Assembly (NCBI GenBank): GCA_052143895.1
Contig: JBKQRT010000120.1
Coordinates: 1 to 57,392 of the forward strand
Direction: 5' to 3'
DNA from: Bog-756 sp052143895
GTDB lineage: Bacteria > Actinomycetota > Acidimicrobiia > Acidimicrobiales > RAAP-2
Length of the DNA: 57,392 bases
Shown here piece after piece: positions 41,382 through 49,274 of the stretch. Under the pieces are notes generated by a model. The model saw only the letters and a program-made list of their open reading frames with translations, was not told the origin of the DNA and did no database searches. Made by a program: the position numbers and the translations under genes. Numbering within the stretch: position 1 is the first letter of the stretch; each line of letters begins with the position of its first letter.

Positions 41382-41674
41382 TCAGCTGCGGGCCGCCGGC
41401 CTGCTGCCCTTCGGCACGTAGTCGAAGAACCGGTGGATGACCCCGTTCGCCGTCCACTCGGCACGGAGGCGGGTCCGGCGCTCGACCCGCCGGAGGGCGG
41501 ACAACAGTTCACGGTTGAGGGCGCGGGGATCGCTCCCTTCGCACCGGCCGGCCACCGCGAACCGTCGGCCGTCCGCTCGACGGTGCCGTCGACCAGTTGC
41601 CGCAGCACGGGTTCGATGGCGTCGGGGGAGTCCGAGCTGACGGTGGCGACGAGACGGACGGAGGGCGCGGTCAC
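41382..41674 (-). pseudogene. Small orphan gene broken by one single-base deletion
   Basis: The minus strand has a GTG start at 41674 and reads VRLVATVSSDSPDAIEPVL then RQLVDGTVERTADG; the sense then moves to another frame, FAVAGRCEGSDPRALNREL, LSALRRVERRTRLRAEW, VIHRFFDYVPKG, ending TGA at 41382-41384. Adding one base near 41571 joins both into about 97 residues. I do not recognise the family. It is convergent with the broken CocE-like gene and cotranscribed in direction with a lipoprotein hydrolase. Confidence 0.5.
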
Positions 41675-41722
41675 CGGCTCAGTCCACCTCGGACCGGGGA
41701 CCCCGACGATGGCGTCCGGCCG

Positions 41723-42700
41723 TCATCGGAGGACATGGTTGACCCGGGCAGCCCAGGATGCTGCGTCCTGGATGACGAAGCCGTGCCCGGCATCGGGATA
41801 GATGACCACCTGGGTGCCCGGAATGGAGCGGGCCATCTTGTGGGCATTGACCGGGGGCGTGAGCACGTCGTCGGCGCCGTCGCCGATGAGGGTGGGAGTG
41901 GTGATGGAGCCGTGGCCACCGGGGTCGGTGCCGGCTGCCCAGCTGCCGATGGCCGCCAGTTGGGCCTTCTCGACGGAGGCGGGGGCGAGGTACAGGTTGG
42001 GGTACGACGTGATCGTCTTGATGTAGGCGGGGCCCTGGGTGGTCAGCTGGTCGGGGGGGAAGAGCAGGGCCAGCAGGGCATCGGTGTTGCTGCTGCTGGT
42101 GTTGGTCAGCGCCGAGGCGTTGGCGGCCGGTGGGAGCGTGGCGGTGCCGTCGCCCGAGAACGTGGCACAGAGGACCAGGTGGCTCACGTCGGTCGGGTGC
42201 CTGATGACGAGCGCCTGTGTGATCATGCCGCCCATGGACCACCCGAGGACGGCGGTTCGCCCGAGGTGGAGGGCCGAGATCAGGTCCGCCGTCTGGTCGG
42301 CCATGGCCGAGATGGTGAGGGTGCCGGGCGGCAGCGCCGTCTGGCCGATGCCGGCGTTGTCGAACGTGATCACCCGGTGCTGGGTGGCCAACGCGTCGAC
42401 CAGGTCGGGCGGCCAGGTGTCCTGACTGCCCGAGAGCCCCATGATCATGACCAGGGGTGGCCCGGCGCCGATGCTCCGGTAGCCGACGGGGCCATCCGCG
42501 GTCTGGACCACCTGGACGGGGACGGCGTTGATCGAAGTCGTCATCGAAGTGGTCGAGGTGGTGGCCGATGGGACCGAGGTGCCCGGCGGGGCCGTGGCGG
42601 ACGACGTGGCCGGCGCCGCGGTGGTGCCGCTGCTGCAGGATGCCAGCACCAGGCCCGCCATGAGCGCTCCGGCGGTCGCCCAGATCCGGTGTCGTGGCAT
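41723..42700 (-). CDS. Lipoprotein alpha/beta hydrolase
   Basis: A 325-residue protein with a lipoprotein signal: MPRHRIWATAGALMAGL then VLASC, giving Cys22 as the lipidated residue. A Ser/Thr/Ala/Pro-rich linker follows (about 23-60). The hydrolase has the nucleophile elbow GWSMGGMITQ, acid in GDGADDVLTPP and histidine in DAGHGFV, with FDNAGIGQTALPPG near the front, like 3-oxoadipate enol-lactonase-type enzymes. It acts outside the membrane; the substrate is unknown. ATG at 42700 is supported by TACGTT ending six bases upstream. Confidence 0.8.
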   Translation of the reverse strand: MPRHRIWATAGALMAGLVLASCSSGTTAAPATSSATAPPGTSVPSATTSTTSMTTSINAVPVQVVQTADGPVGYRSIGAGPPLVMIMGLSGSQDTWPPDLVDALATQHRVITFDNAGIGQTALPPGTLTISAMADQTADLISALHLGRTAVLGWSMGGMITQALVIRHPTDVSHLVLCATFSGDGTATLPPAANASALTNTSSSNTDALLALLFPPDQLTTQGPAYIKTITSYPNLYLAPASVEKAQLAAIGSWAAGTDPGGHGSITTPTLIGDGADDVLTPPVNAHKMARSIPGTQVVIYPDAGHGFVIQDAASWAARVNHVLR

Positions 42701-42706
42701 GGCATC

Positions 42707-42712
42707 AACGTA
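42707..42712 (-). promoter_or_regulatory. Putative -10 element (TACGTT) of leaderless lipoprotein hydrolase
   Basis: On the minus strand TACGTT, six bases (GATGCC), then the ATG at 42700. The intervening ATG is out of frame. Confidence 0.45.
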
Positions 42713-42815
42713 GCCCTGCGGTCCGTCGTCGACCGTACGCCGCCAGTAGGCTGTTACCCGGGCAGGCGACGCATCCCATGGCGGTCGGGATGGCGTCCGG
42801 GGGGCTGTTGTCGAG

Positions 42816-42829
42816 GACCGCCGGCGGTC
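42816..42829. promoter_or_regulatory. Perfect 14-bp palindrome in a divergent promoter region
   Basis: GACCGCCGGCGGTC is fully self-complementary and lies midway between two divergent predicted leaderless promoters (42712 and 42899). It may be an operator, but in DNA of this GC content such palindromes can arise by chance. Confidence 0.3.
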
Positions 42830-42898
42830 GCGCTTTGGCGCCGGCACCATCGAGGAGGGGACACGACCGCGGCCGGGATCCGACGCCGCCGGAGGAAG

Positions 42899-42904
42899 TA
42901 CCGT
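42899..42904 (+). promoter_or_regulatory. Putative -10 element (TACCGT) before the aldo/keto reductase
   Basis: TACCGT is followed by six bases (GTTCGG) and the ATG at 42911. GGAGGA occurs further upstream, but overlaps the hexamer and is too far for a ribosome binding site. Confidence 0.45.
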
Positions 42905-42910
42905 GTTCGG

Positions 42911-43897
42911 ATGAGCTCCGACGGATTCACGCTGGCCGGTACGGACGTCTCGATCCCGCCGCTGGGGGTGGGGACCTGGGCGTGGGGGGACCGTTCCACC
43001 TGGGGCATGGGCGGCTACGACACCCATCTCACCCGCGAGTCGATCCGGGAGGCCTGGAACGCCTCGATCGATGCGGGGGTGACGTTCTTCGACACCGCCG
43101 AGGTCTACAGCAGAGGCGAGAGCGAACGCATCATCGGCGGCCTCCTGGCCGGCGATCCCGACCGGGCCGGGTCCGTCGTGGTGGCAACCAAGTTCATGCC
43201 GTCACCCTGGAAACTGGAGGTCCGTGGCGCCCTCTTGCGGTCGCTACGGGCATCGCTCGAGCGCCTCGGCCGTCCGTCCGCCGATCTCTACCAGATCCAC
43301 GGTCCCGTCAGCCTCCGGTCCCACGCGGCGATGGCCGATGCCCTGGTCGCCGCCCACGAGGCCGGCCTCGTGAAGGCGGTCGGCGTGTCGAACTACTCGG
43401 CGAAGGAGGTCCGCTCCATCGATGCCGAGCTGCGCAAACGCGGCCTGCGGTTGGCGACCAACCAGATCGAGTTCTCGTTGCTGCGCCGGGCTCCGGAGAC
43501 CAGGGGTCTGCTGGCGGCGTGCCAGGAGCTGGGCGTGCTCCCGCTCGCCTATTCGCCGATCGGCCAGGGTCGGCTCACCGGCAAGTACTCGGCAGCCCGG
43601 CCGCCGCAGGGCAAGCGCAACTTCTCGAACCATCCGATGGAGGTCGTGGACGGCGTGGTCAGCGAGCTGCGCCGGGTGGGCGACAAGCACGGCGGGAAGA
43701 CACCCAGCCAGGTGGCGCTCACCTGGGTGATGGCCAAGGGCGTCGTCCCGATCCCTGGGGCCAAGGACCGTCACCAGGCCGAAGAGAATGCCGGTGCGCT
43801 CGGTTGGAGCATCGACGACGACGATCTCGCCTCCCTCGACCGGGCATCGCTGGAAGGGGTGCGCAGCCTGCAGAGCCGCTTCTGGCAGCACGGCTGA
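42911..43897 (+). CDS. Aldo/keto reductase
   Basis: A 328-residue NADPH-dependent reductase with the AKR tetrad in place: Asp and Tyr in FFDTAEVYSRGESE, Lys in VVATKFMPSPW and His in LYQIHGPVS. Further motifs are GVSNYSAKEV, NQIEFSLL and VPIPGAKDRHQAEENAGAL for cofactor binding. It reduces aldehydes or ketones, with a sequence like plant-type pyridoxal reductase/AKR13 proteins. It is convergent with a cupin gene 40 nt away. Confidence 0.9.
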   Translation: MSSDGFTLAGTDVSIPPLGVGTWAWGDRSTWGMGGYDTHLTRESIREAWNASIDAGVTFFDTAEVYSRGESERIIGGLLAGDPDRAGSVVVATKFMPSPWKLEVRGALLRSLRASLERLGRPSADLYQIHGPVSLRSHAAMADALVAAHEAGLVKAVGVSNYSAKEVRSIDAELRKRGLRLATNQIEFSLLRRAPETRGLLAACQELGVLPLAYSPIGQGRLTGKYSAARPPQGKRNFSNHPMEVVDGVVSELRRVGDKHGGKTPSQVALTWVMAKGVVPIPGAKDRHQAEENAGALGWSIDDDDLASLDRASLEGVRSLQSRFWQHG

Positions 43898-43937
43898 GTG
43901 ACGGGCGCCCAGCCCCACGCCCGGCGTCGCCCCAGGA

Positions 43938-44381
43938 CTAGACGGGCTCCATGCCGAAGCGGGCCATGAGCGCCCGTTCCTCGTCGGGCGTCGGCGGTAC
44001 GTCGCGGTTCCACAGATCGTGCAGACCGGCGAAGTACCCGTCCATCGCCGGGGCATGGATGACCAGCAGACGGGCCTCCTCCTTGCCGGCATTCCCGAAG
44101 GTATGGGCGGTCCCGCGAGGGACCAGCACGAATCCCTCGGGGCCGACCACCAGCTCATCGTCCTCGACGATGACCGACACCATCCCGTCGAGGACGAAGT
44201 ATGCCTCCGAGCAGTTGGTGTGGCGGTGCGGCGGTGGACGACGGCCTGCCGGCGGCAGCGTGCGCTCCATCAGCGAGAAGTCGCCACCGTCCTGCTCGGC
44301 GAGTGCCTTGAAGAGCATCACGCTCCCGCGGGCGGTGAATCGCCGCGCTCCTTCACCTCTCCCCACGACAGCGTCGACCAT
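43938..44381 (-). CDS. Cupin domain protein
   Basis: A 147-residue single-domain cupin. Motif 1 is PPHRHTNCSEAYFVLDG with two metal histidines and a glutamate; motif 2 is VLVPRGTAHTFGNAG with the third histidine. The metal site is therefore complete. Function is open: many small cupins are sugar isomerases, dioxygenases or sensors. ATG at 44381 follows GGGAGG with seven bases between, and TAGCGT further upstream is a possible -10. Confidence 0.85.
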   Translation of the reverse strand: MVDAVVGRGEGARRFTARGSVMLFKALAEQDGGDFSLMERTLPPAGRRPPPHRHTNCSEAYFVLDGMVSVIVEDDELVVGPEGFVLVPRGTAHTFGNAGKEEARLLVIHAPAMDGYFAGLHDLWNRDVPPTPDEERALMARFGMEPV

Positions 44382-44447
44382 GTTCGCACCTCCCTTCCCG
44401 GACGCTAGGACGTGTGCCCCGGGACATGGTGGCGCCCACAGTGGGGC

Positions 44448-45023
44448 TCAGTCATCGGCTACGTCCCGCTGTCGGGACTGTCCGCGTGTGGCTGCTCCGA
44501 GGATGAGGCGGATGACCACGGCCACGACGGCCAGGTCGGCGAGCATCTGGACGGTGACGACCAGCCGGGCGGGATCGGTCTTCGGTGTGATGTCACCGAA
44601 TCCGACCGTCGAGAACACGCTGACTGTGAAGTACAGCGCCGACGTGCGGTCGAGCGGCCCGCCGAACGTGGCCGGGTTCGATCGGGCCATGGTGAGGTAG
44701 ATCCAGGCGAACAGTACGAGAAACAGGGGGATGATCGTGGCCATGGCCACTGCCGCCCGCAGCATCGGCTGGTCGTGCTTCGCGATCAGCCGGATCTCGT
44801 TGGTCAGGACGGCGATGAAGAACGCCATGCTCACCCCGAGGCGCAGTCCGATCGCTTCGTGGGGACGGGTGGCGATGGGGACGAAGTAGTAGACGGCCAC
44901 GAGGACGGCCACGATCGCAACTGCCCGGACGGCGGTCTTGGCCAGGTGGGAGCGTTCGAAGCCAGCAAGCGTCGGTGTGCTCGGGGGGGTCATTTCGTCC
45001 AGGTCTTCCAGGCCACGCCGCAT
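44448..45023 (-). CDS. Two-pore-type potassium channel-like protein
   Basis: About 191 residues with four hydrophobic segments and an Ion_trans_2 pore. The selectivity filter is STVGFGDITP, the bacterial variant of TVGYGD, between helices three (LFLVLFAWIYLTM) and four (TVQMLADLAVVAVVIRLIL). No C-terminal RCK domain is present. The start is uncertain: ATG 45023 or ATG 44993, neither with a strong ribosome binding site. It follows a membrane protein gene on the same strand by 115 nt. It likely lets K+ cross the membrane and helps set its potential. Confidence 0.8.
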   Translation of the reverse strand: MRRGLEDLDEMTPPSTPTLAGFERSHLAKTAVRAVAIVAVLVAVYYFVPIATRPHEAIGLRLGVSMAFFIAVLTNEIRLIAKHDQPMLRAAVAMATIIPLFLVLFAWIYLTMARSNPATFGGPLDRTSALYFTVSVFSTVGFGDITPKTDPARLVVTVQMLADLAVVAVVIRLILGAATRGQSRQRDVADD

Positions 45024-45138
45024 GGTACCGACCGCACCCGCCGGCGGTCGCCGGCCCGGCCCGTCCTGGCGCACGTCGCGCCGGGGGACGGTGTGCAGCT
45101 CCGCCACCGCCGATCCGGCCCGACCAGGGGTTGCACCG

Positions 45139-45957
45139 TCACCCGCGGCCGGGGTCCGTGAGGAACGCCAGGAGCTCGGCGTGGCGGCGGCGGACCATCC
45201 AGGCCCCCAGTCGGTGGCCACCGAACCAGCACACACCGGCCACGGCGCAGGCCAGCGCGACGCCCCAGCCGAGATCGTCGTCGGGGAGCTTCTGGGTGAG
45301 CCCATGGGTCGACGTCAGCCCCCACAGGAGCAGGGACGGAACCATGATCACGACACCGAGGAGGGGCACCAGCCCGTAGGGCGTGACGACCAACGCCAGC
45401 CAGCGCCACAGCATCCGCCGCCGCGGGTGCCGGTGCGCCCACCGGTAACGCACCGGCATGGGGTGGTACGGGAAGAGGATCCCGACCCAGGGCGAGATCC
45501 CGAGCACCCCGAACGGCACCACGCCGATCCAGATGACCGAGTAGAGGGTGGCCAGCGCATTGTGGGAAAAGAAGCCGCCTACCACGGCCACGAGGATGCA
45601 CACGGGGGTGATCAGTGCCCACAGGACGATGCTCTTGCCGTACAGCAGTCGGCGCAGTGCCGCAGGATCGTCGATGGCCTCGGCTGCCCATGTGGCATCC
45701 GGACCGAGGACGTTGGTGGCCGGGACGTCCGAGTACATCCACGCCGCCAGGACCACGGCGAACGCCAGCGTGCCGTGAAGCGTGAACACCTTGTCCTTCA
45801 ACGCCGCGGGGAGGAAGAACCAGGCCGAGCTCATCAGCGCACCGTTCACGGCCACCACGATCAGGGTCTCGTACGGTGGTCGGAGCGCCCGGGCGAACTC
45901 CCGTCGCACGGCGGCGCGCAGCGTGAGGGGACCACCGGCACCCGACCCGTCAGTCAT
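45139..45957 (-). CDS. Multi-pass membrane protein of unknown function
   Basis: A 272-residue protein with about six membrane helices (for example ETLIVVAVNGALMSSAWFFL, LAFAVVLAAWMYSDV, ALITPVCILVAVVGGFF, LALVVTPYGLVPLLGVVIM and a last one near GWGVALACAVAGVCWF) and an arginine-rich cytosolic C-terminus. It has the general look of ABC-2-type permeases, but no ATPase gene is near. ATG at 45957 has no ribosome binding site. Two inverted repeats lie directly upstream. Confidence 0.65.
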   Translation of the reverse strand: MTDGSGAGGPLTLRAAVRREFARALRPPYETLIVVAVNGALMSSAWFFLPAALKDKVFTLHGTLAFAVVLAAWMYSDVPATNVLGPDATWAAEAIDDPAALRRLLYGKSIVLWALITPVCILVAVVGGFFSHNALATLYSVIWIGVVPFGVLGISPWVGILFPYHPMPVRYRWAHRHPRRRMLWRWLALVVTPYGLVPLLGVVIMVPSLLLWGLTSTHGLTQKLPDDDLGWGVALACAVAGVCWFGGHRLGAWMVRRRHAELLAFLTDPGRG

Positions 45958-45962
45958 TGGCT

Positions 45963-45995
45963 GATCGCCTGAGCGGGCGAAGCGATCAGGCGATC
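45963..45995. promoter_or_regulatory. Perfect 10-bp inverted repeat with 13-nt spacer
   Basis: GATCGCCTGA (45963-45972) and TCAGGCGATC (45986-45995) are exact complements, five bases upstream of the membrane protein ATG at 45957. It may be a repressor operator or a leader hairpin. Confidence 0.65.
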
Positions 45996-46007
45996 CCTCC
46001 CGGGAGG
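45996..46007. promoter_or_regulatory. 12-bp palindrome next to the inverted repeat
   Basis: CCTCCCGGGAGG directly follows the 10-13-10 inverted repeat. It is perfectly self-complementary, though short and GC-rich. Confidence 0.35.
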
Positions 46008-46301
46008 CGAACCGGCGGCCCCGACAGATCGAGCGATCGCCATGTGCGGACGATAGTGGTTGTTGCCGGCCGACACCGACGTGCTGGACCGGAACCGACC
46101 GGCCGTCCCCGTCCCGACGGGCGCGCCGACCTGCGCCGAACATCACGTGCGAGTAACGGTTTCGGTCCGACCACCGGGGCATCCTTCACCCGGAGCTTCT
46201 GACTACGGCCCGGAACTCGTCCGGCGAGCGCGCCTTCGTTCGTCGGAGGTAGCGTCGGCACTCGGCACTCGCCGACAGGTGCCTGGACGCGGGGGAGGGC
46301 G

Positions 46302-47753
46302 ATGAGCGCGACGAATGTGGAAGCCCGACCGGTACGCCTGGTGATCGGGGGCGCCCCGGTGGGGGGCGCCGACGGTGCCTACCCCGTGGCCAACCCGGCC
46401 CGGCCCGACGAGGTCGTGCTGGAGGCGCCGGCGGCGTCGCTGGACCAGTTGGACCAGGCGGTGACGGCGGCCCGTGGCGCCCAGCCGAGCTGGGAAGCGC
46501 TCGGGTTCGAGGGCCGACGGTCGTGCCTCGAGCGCGCCTGCGGGCGGGCCCAGGAGGTCTTCGACCTGGACTCGGCCGCTACCCTGCTGACCCGTGAGCA
46601 CGGCAAGGTGCGGGTCGAGGCGCTCTTCGACCTGGCCACCACGACCGGCATGCTCGACGCCCTGGCGCCGCTGGTGGCGGAGGCAGTCGAACCCCGCCCG
46701 GCAGGCACGACGGTCGTCGAACAGGTCGCCCACGGCGTGGTGGCGGCCATCCTCCCGTTCAACTGGCCTGCTGCGGTCATGGGGAACAAGATCCTCCCCG
46801 CACTGCTCGCTGGCAACACCGTCGTCGTCAAGACCCCGCCGACCTGCCCCGGTGCAGTGCTGGTCCTGGCCGAAGCCATCGCCGGCGGGCTCCCCCCCGG
46901 GGTCCTCAACACGCTCAACGGCCCGGCTCCCGGGTTCGGCGCCGCGCTGGTGGCCCACCCGGGGGTGGACATGGTCTCCTTCACCGGCGGTGTCGTCGCC
47001 GGGCGCTCGGTGCTCGCCGCCTGCGCTGCCCACCTGCGCCCCGCGGTGCTCGAGCTCGGGGGTAACGACCCGGCCATCATCGGCCCCGATCTCGAGCCGT
47101 CCGGCGCACTGGCCGACCGCCTCCTCGAGGCTGCCTTCACCACGTCGGGTCAGGTGTGCATGGCCGTGAAGCGCCTGTATCTGCCGGCTGAACGCCTGCC
47201 GGCGTGGCGCGACGCCCTGGTCGAGCGCCTGTCCCACACCGTCGTCGGCGACGGCCTCGAGGACGGGGTGACCATGGGCCCGGTGCACACCGAAGCCGCT
47301 CGGGACCGGGTGGAGGCGCTGATCGCCGACGCCGCTGCCAGCGCGGCCGAGATCGTCCGGCCGGCCTCGGTCGACCAACCAGGGCGGGGGTGGACGGTCT
47401 CACCCGCGCTCGTCGTGGCCCCGGACCCGTCTGCGGCCCTCGTGACCGAGGAGCAGTTCGCGCCCGCCCTCCCACTCCTTCCCTACCGAACGCTGGAGGA
47501 CGCCGTGGCGGCGTCCAACGACACCAGGTTCGGACTGTGCGCCTCGGTGTGGACCCCCGACGCGGAACTGGCGGACCGACTGGCGCGCCAGCTGTCGGCC
47601 GGAACGGTGTGGACCAATGCCCACGGGATGGGGGCGATGGACCACCTGGCCCCGATGGGTGGATGGGGCGAGTCGGGACTCGGCCTGGAGCTGGGGGTGG
47701 AGGGGATGGCCGCCTTCTGCCGTCCGCGGGTCCTCCGCCGGGGCCAGCTGTGA
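46302..47753 (+). CDS. Aldehyde dehydrogenase (NAD(P)+-dependent)
   Basis: A 483-residue ALDH superfamily enzyme. The catalytic Cys286 is in TSGQVCMAVKR, the general base Glu251 in VLELGGNDPAII, and the conserved Asn in ILPFNWPAAV. Cofactor text includes SFTGGVVAGRSV and NTVVVKTPPTCPGAVLVL. The C-terminal motif is PMGGWGESGLGLELG. It oxidises an aldehyde to the acid; the substrate cannot be fixed. ATG follows GGGGGAGGG. It is convergent with the copper monooxygenase-like gene. Confidence 0.92.
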   Translation: MSATNVEARPVRLVIGGAPVGGADGAYPVANPARPDEVVLEAPAASLDQLDQAVTAARGAQPSWEALGFEGRRSCLERACGRAQEVFDLDSAATLLTREHGKVRVEALFDLATTTGMLDALAPLVAEAVEPRPAGTTVVEQVAHGVVAAILPFNWPAAVMGNKILPALLAGNTVVVKTPPTCPGAVLVLAEAIAGGLPPGVLNTLNGPAPGFGAALVAHPGVDMVSFTGGVVAGRSVLAACAAHLRPAVLELGGNDPAIIGPDLEPSGALADRLLEAAFTTSGQVCMAVKRLYLPAERLPAWRDALVERLSHTVVGDGLEDGVTMGPVHTEAARDRVEALIADAAASAAEIVRPASVDQPGRGWTVSPALVVAPDPSAALVTEEQFAPALPLLPYRTLEDAVAASNDTRFGLCASVWTPDAELADRLARQLSAGTVWTNAHGMGAMDHLAPMGGWGESGLGLELGVEGMAAFCRPRVLRRGQL

Positions 47754-47916
47754 GCGTTCGACGCCGATCGGAGCCTCCGGGCGCTTCCGGCACCCAAACC
47801 TCACCGTCACCGTCGCCGACTGCCCCGCGCCTGCTCGATGCGATGAGCGCCGGTCTCCTGACCCCGGCCCGCCGGTGAACGGCGCCGCTGGGGCGATCAG
47901 TGCACCGTTGTCCTGA

Positions 47917-49086
47917 TCAGTAGGTGGACGAGAAGGCGTGAGCGAGCACGGTCGACTCGGATTCGCTGGACGGCGGCGTCATGAAGATGAGGCCGAGGCA
48001 CATCTCGTCCGTCGAACCATCCCCCCAGGTGACGAAGTGCGGGGGGATCCGGCGCAGGATCGGGAGCTCCAGCTCCCGCGTCGGGTCGTAGGTGCAGGTG
48101 ATGCCGATGGTGTCGCCCGGACCCACCGCCACCGGCTTGGCCAGGTCGTAACCCCGCTGGTAGTGGAAGTCGTAGTCGGTGACGTTGAGCAGCGTCCGCT
48201 GGGTGGGCGTGCCCGGGTTGAGGACGAACTTCATGCCGACCCCGAGCAGGTGCATGTGAGGGGCGAGCTCCACGATGTTGCCCTTGCCTCGGATGGGCCA
48301 GGTGCAGCTGGCCGTGTCACCGACCGGCGGGTTGGTCGGGTTGTTCCCGCAGATGTCCTCGAGCCCGTCGACCAGCAACTCCTGGGAGGCCCCGAACCGC
48401 TGCCCGACGCTGGCCAGCTCGGCCGAGCGGCTGCACATCGGGCCGGTGGCGCCGGTCGGGCAGGGGACGTCCGGTGGGGCCGCGGCCAGTTCGAGTCGCA
48501 GCGGTCGAAGGGGAGTGGTCGCCGGCACCGTGTCGAGGGTGAGCTTGGAGCGAACCGGCTTGTCGCCCACCAGCAGGTTGTAGTGCTCCTGCACGATCAC
48601 CAGGCTCCCGGCCGCCATCGGTGCGCCGGTGCCCGGGGGCTCCTTGGAGATGTTGTGGCCGGGCCCCCACGCCGTCAGCCATGGCGTCCCACCGTCCAGC
48701 GAACCGCTGGCGCCGGTTCCGGACAACCCGGACTCGCCGAAGCACGTCCAACCCTTGCCCTTGTCGTTCTGCGCTTCTGCCTCGGACGCCAGGCTGGGCG
48801 GCACCTCGTAGGTGATCTCGTGGTGGACCTCGGGGCTGTTGGGCTGGAAGTCGATGGAGGTGATGAAGGCGTTCTTCTTGAGGTGCGGGTTGAGCAGCGT
48901 GCAGTGGTAGTCGTCGGTACCCCCCGAGGGCGCCTTCGGCTTGTAGGCCTTCGGTGCCTGCAGGATGACCCTGGTCACCGTGGCTGTGCTCGTCGAAGTG
49001 CTGGCCCCCGCCACCGAGGTGCCGGCCACAAGCGCAGAGGCCGCCAGTGCCAGCACGGCGATGATCCGTGTGCTCGTTTCCCGCAT
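47917..49086 (-). CDS. Secreted PHM-like copper type II ascorbate-dependent monooxygenase homologue
   Basis: A 389-residue protein with a signal peptide (residues 1-28, ending near VAGAS). All copper ligands of peptidylglycine alpha-hydroxylating monooxygenase have counterparts: His88-His89 in PEVHHEITYEV and His168 in VQEHYN for one copper, and His277 and His279 in LAPHMHLLG with Met362 in GSTDEMCLG for the other. Several cysteines could form disulfides. Animal PHM and dopamine beta-hydroxylase hydroxylate C-H bonds; bacterial relatives are mostly uncharacterised. ATG at 49086 is supported by TACGAT six bases upstream. Confidence 0.8.
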   Translation of the reverse strand: MRETSTRIIAVLALAASALVAGTSVAGASTSTSTATVTRVILQAPKAYKPKAPSGGTDDYHCTLLNPHLKKNAFITSIDFQPNSPEVHHEITYEVPPSLASEAEAQNDKGKGWTCFGESGLSGTGASGSLDGGTPWLTAWGPGHNISKEPPGTGAPMAAGSLVIVQEHYNLLVGDKPVRSKLTLDTVPATTPLRPLRLELAAAPPDVPCPTGATGPMCSRSAELASVGQRFGASQELLVDGLEDICGNNPTNPPVGDTASCTWPIRGKGNIVELAPHMHLLGVGMKFVLNPGTPTQRTLLNVTDYDFHYQRGYDLAKPVAVGPGDTIGITCTYDPTRELELPILRRIPPHFVTWGDGSTDEMCLGLIFMTPPSSESESTVLAHAFSSTY

Positions 49087-49092
49087 CGTGCG

Positions 49093-49098
49093 ATCGTA
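49093..49098 (-). promoter_or_regulatory. Putative -10 element (TACGAT) of the copper monooxygenase-like gene
   Basis: On the minus strand TACGAT, then six bases, then the ATG at 49086, with no ribosome binding site. Confidence 0.45.
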
Positions 49099-49122
49099 CC
49101 CTCACCTGATACGCACATTCGG

Positions 49123-49155
49123 GTCGGCACCCCGACGGGGCCGATGGGTGCCGAC
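49123..49155. promoter_or_regulatory. Perfect 10-bp inverted repeat with 13-nt spacer
   Basis: GTCGGCACCC (49123-49132) and GGGTGCCGAC (49146-49155) are exact complements. They lie between two divergent leaderless promoters, 25 bp from the -10 of the copper monooxygenase-like gene, where a regulator could affect transcription. Confidence 0.6.
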
Positions 49156-49261
49156 GGATGGCCGTGCACGTGCTCCGATCGCCGCTCCGTCCCGCCCCGC
49201 CCGGCTCCGGCCCGGCACGGCGATCGGGCGGGCCGCCCGTGCCCCCCGGCACCTGGGCTCC

Positions 49262-49267
49262 TACACT
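49262..49267 (+). promoter_or_regulatory. Putative -10 element (TACACT) before the phosphodiesterase
   Basis: TACACT is followed by seven bases and the ATG at 49275 with no ribosome binding site. Confidence 0.45.
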
Positions 49268-49274
49268 CGTCCGG

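Larger units (their letters stand above)
45958..46301. other. 344-nt divergent intergenic region with two palindromic elements
   Basis: No credible gene is seen here. The left end carries a 10-13-10 inverted repeat and a 12-bp palindrome; the right end carries the GGGGGAGGGCG ribosome binding site of the aldehyde dehydrogenase. It must hold the promoters of both flanking genes. Confidence 0.7.
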
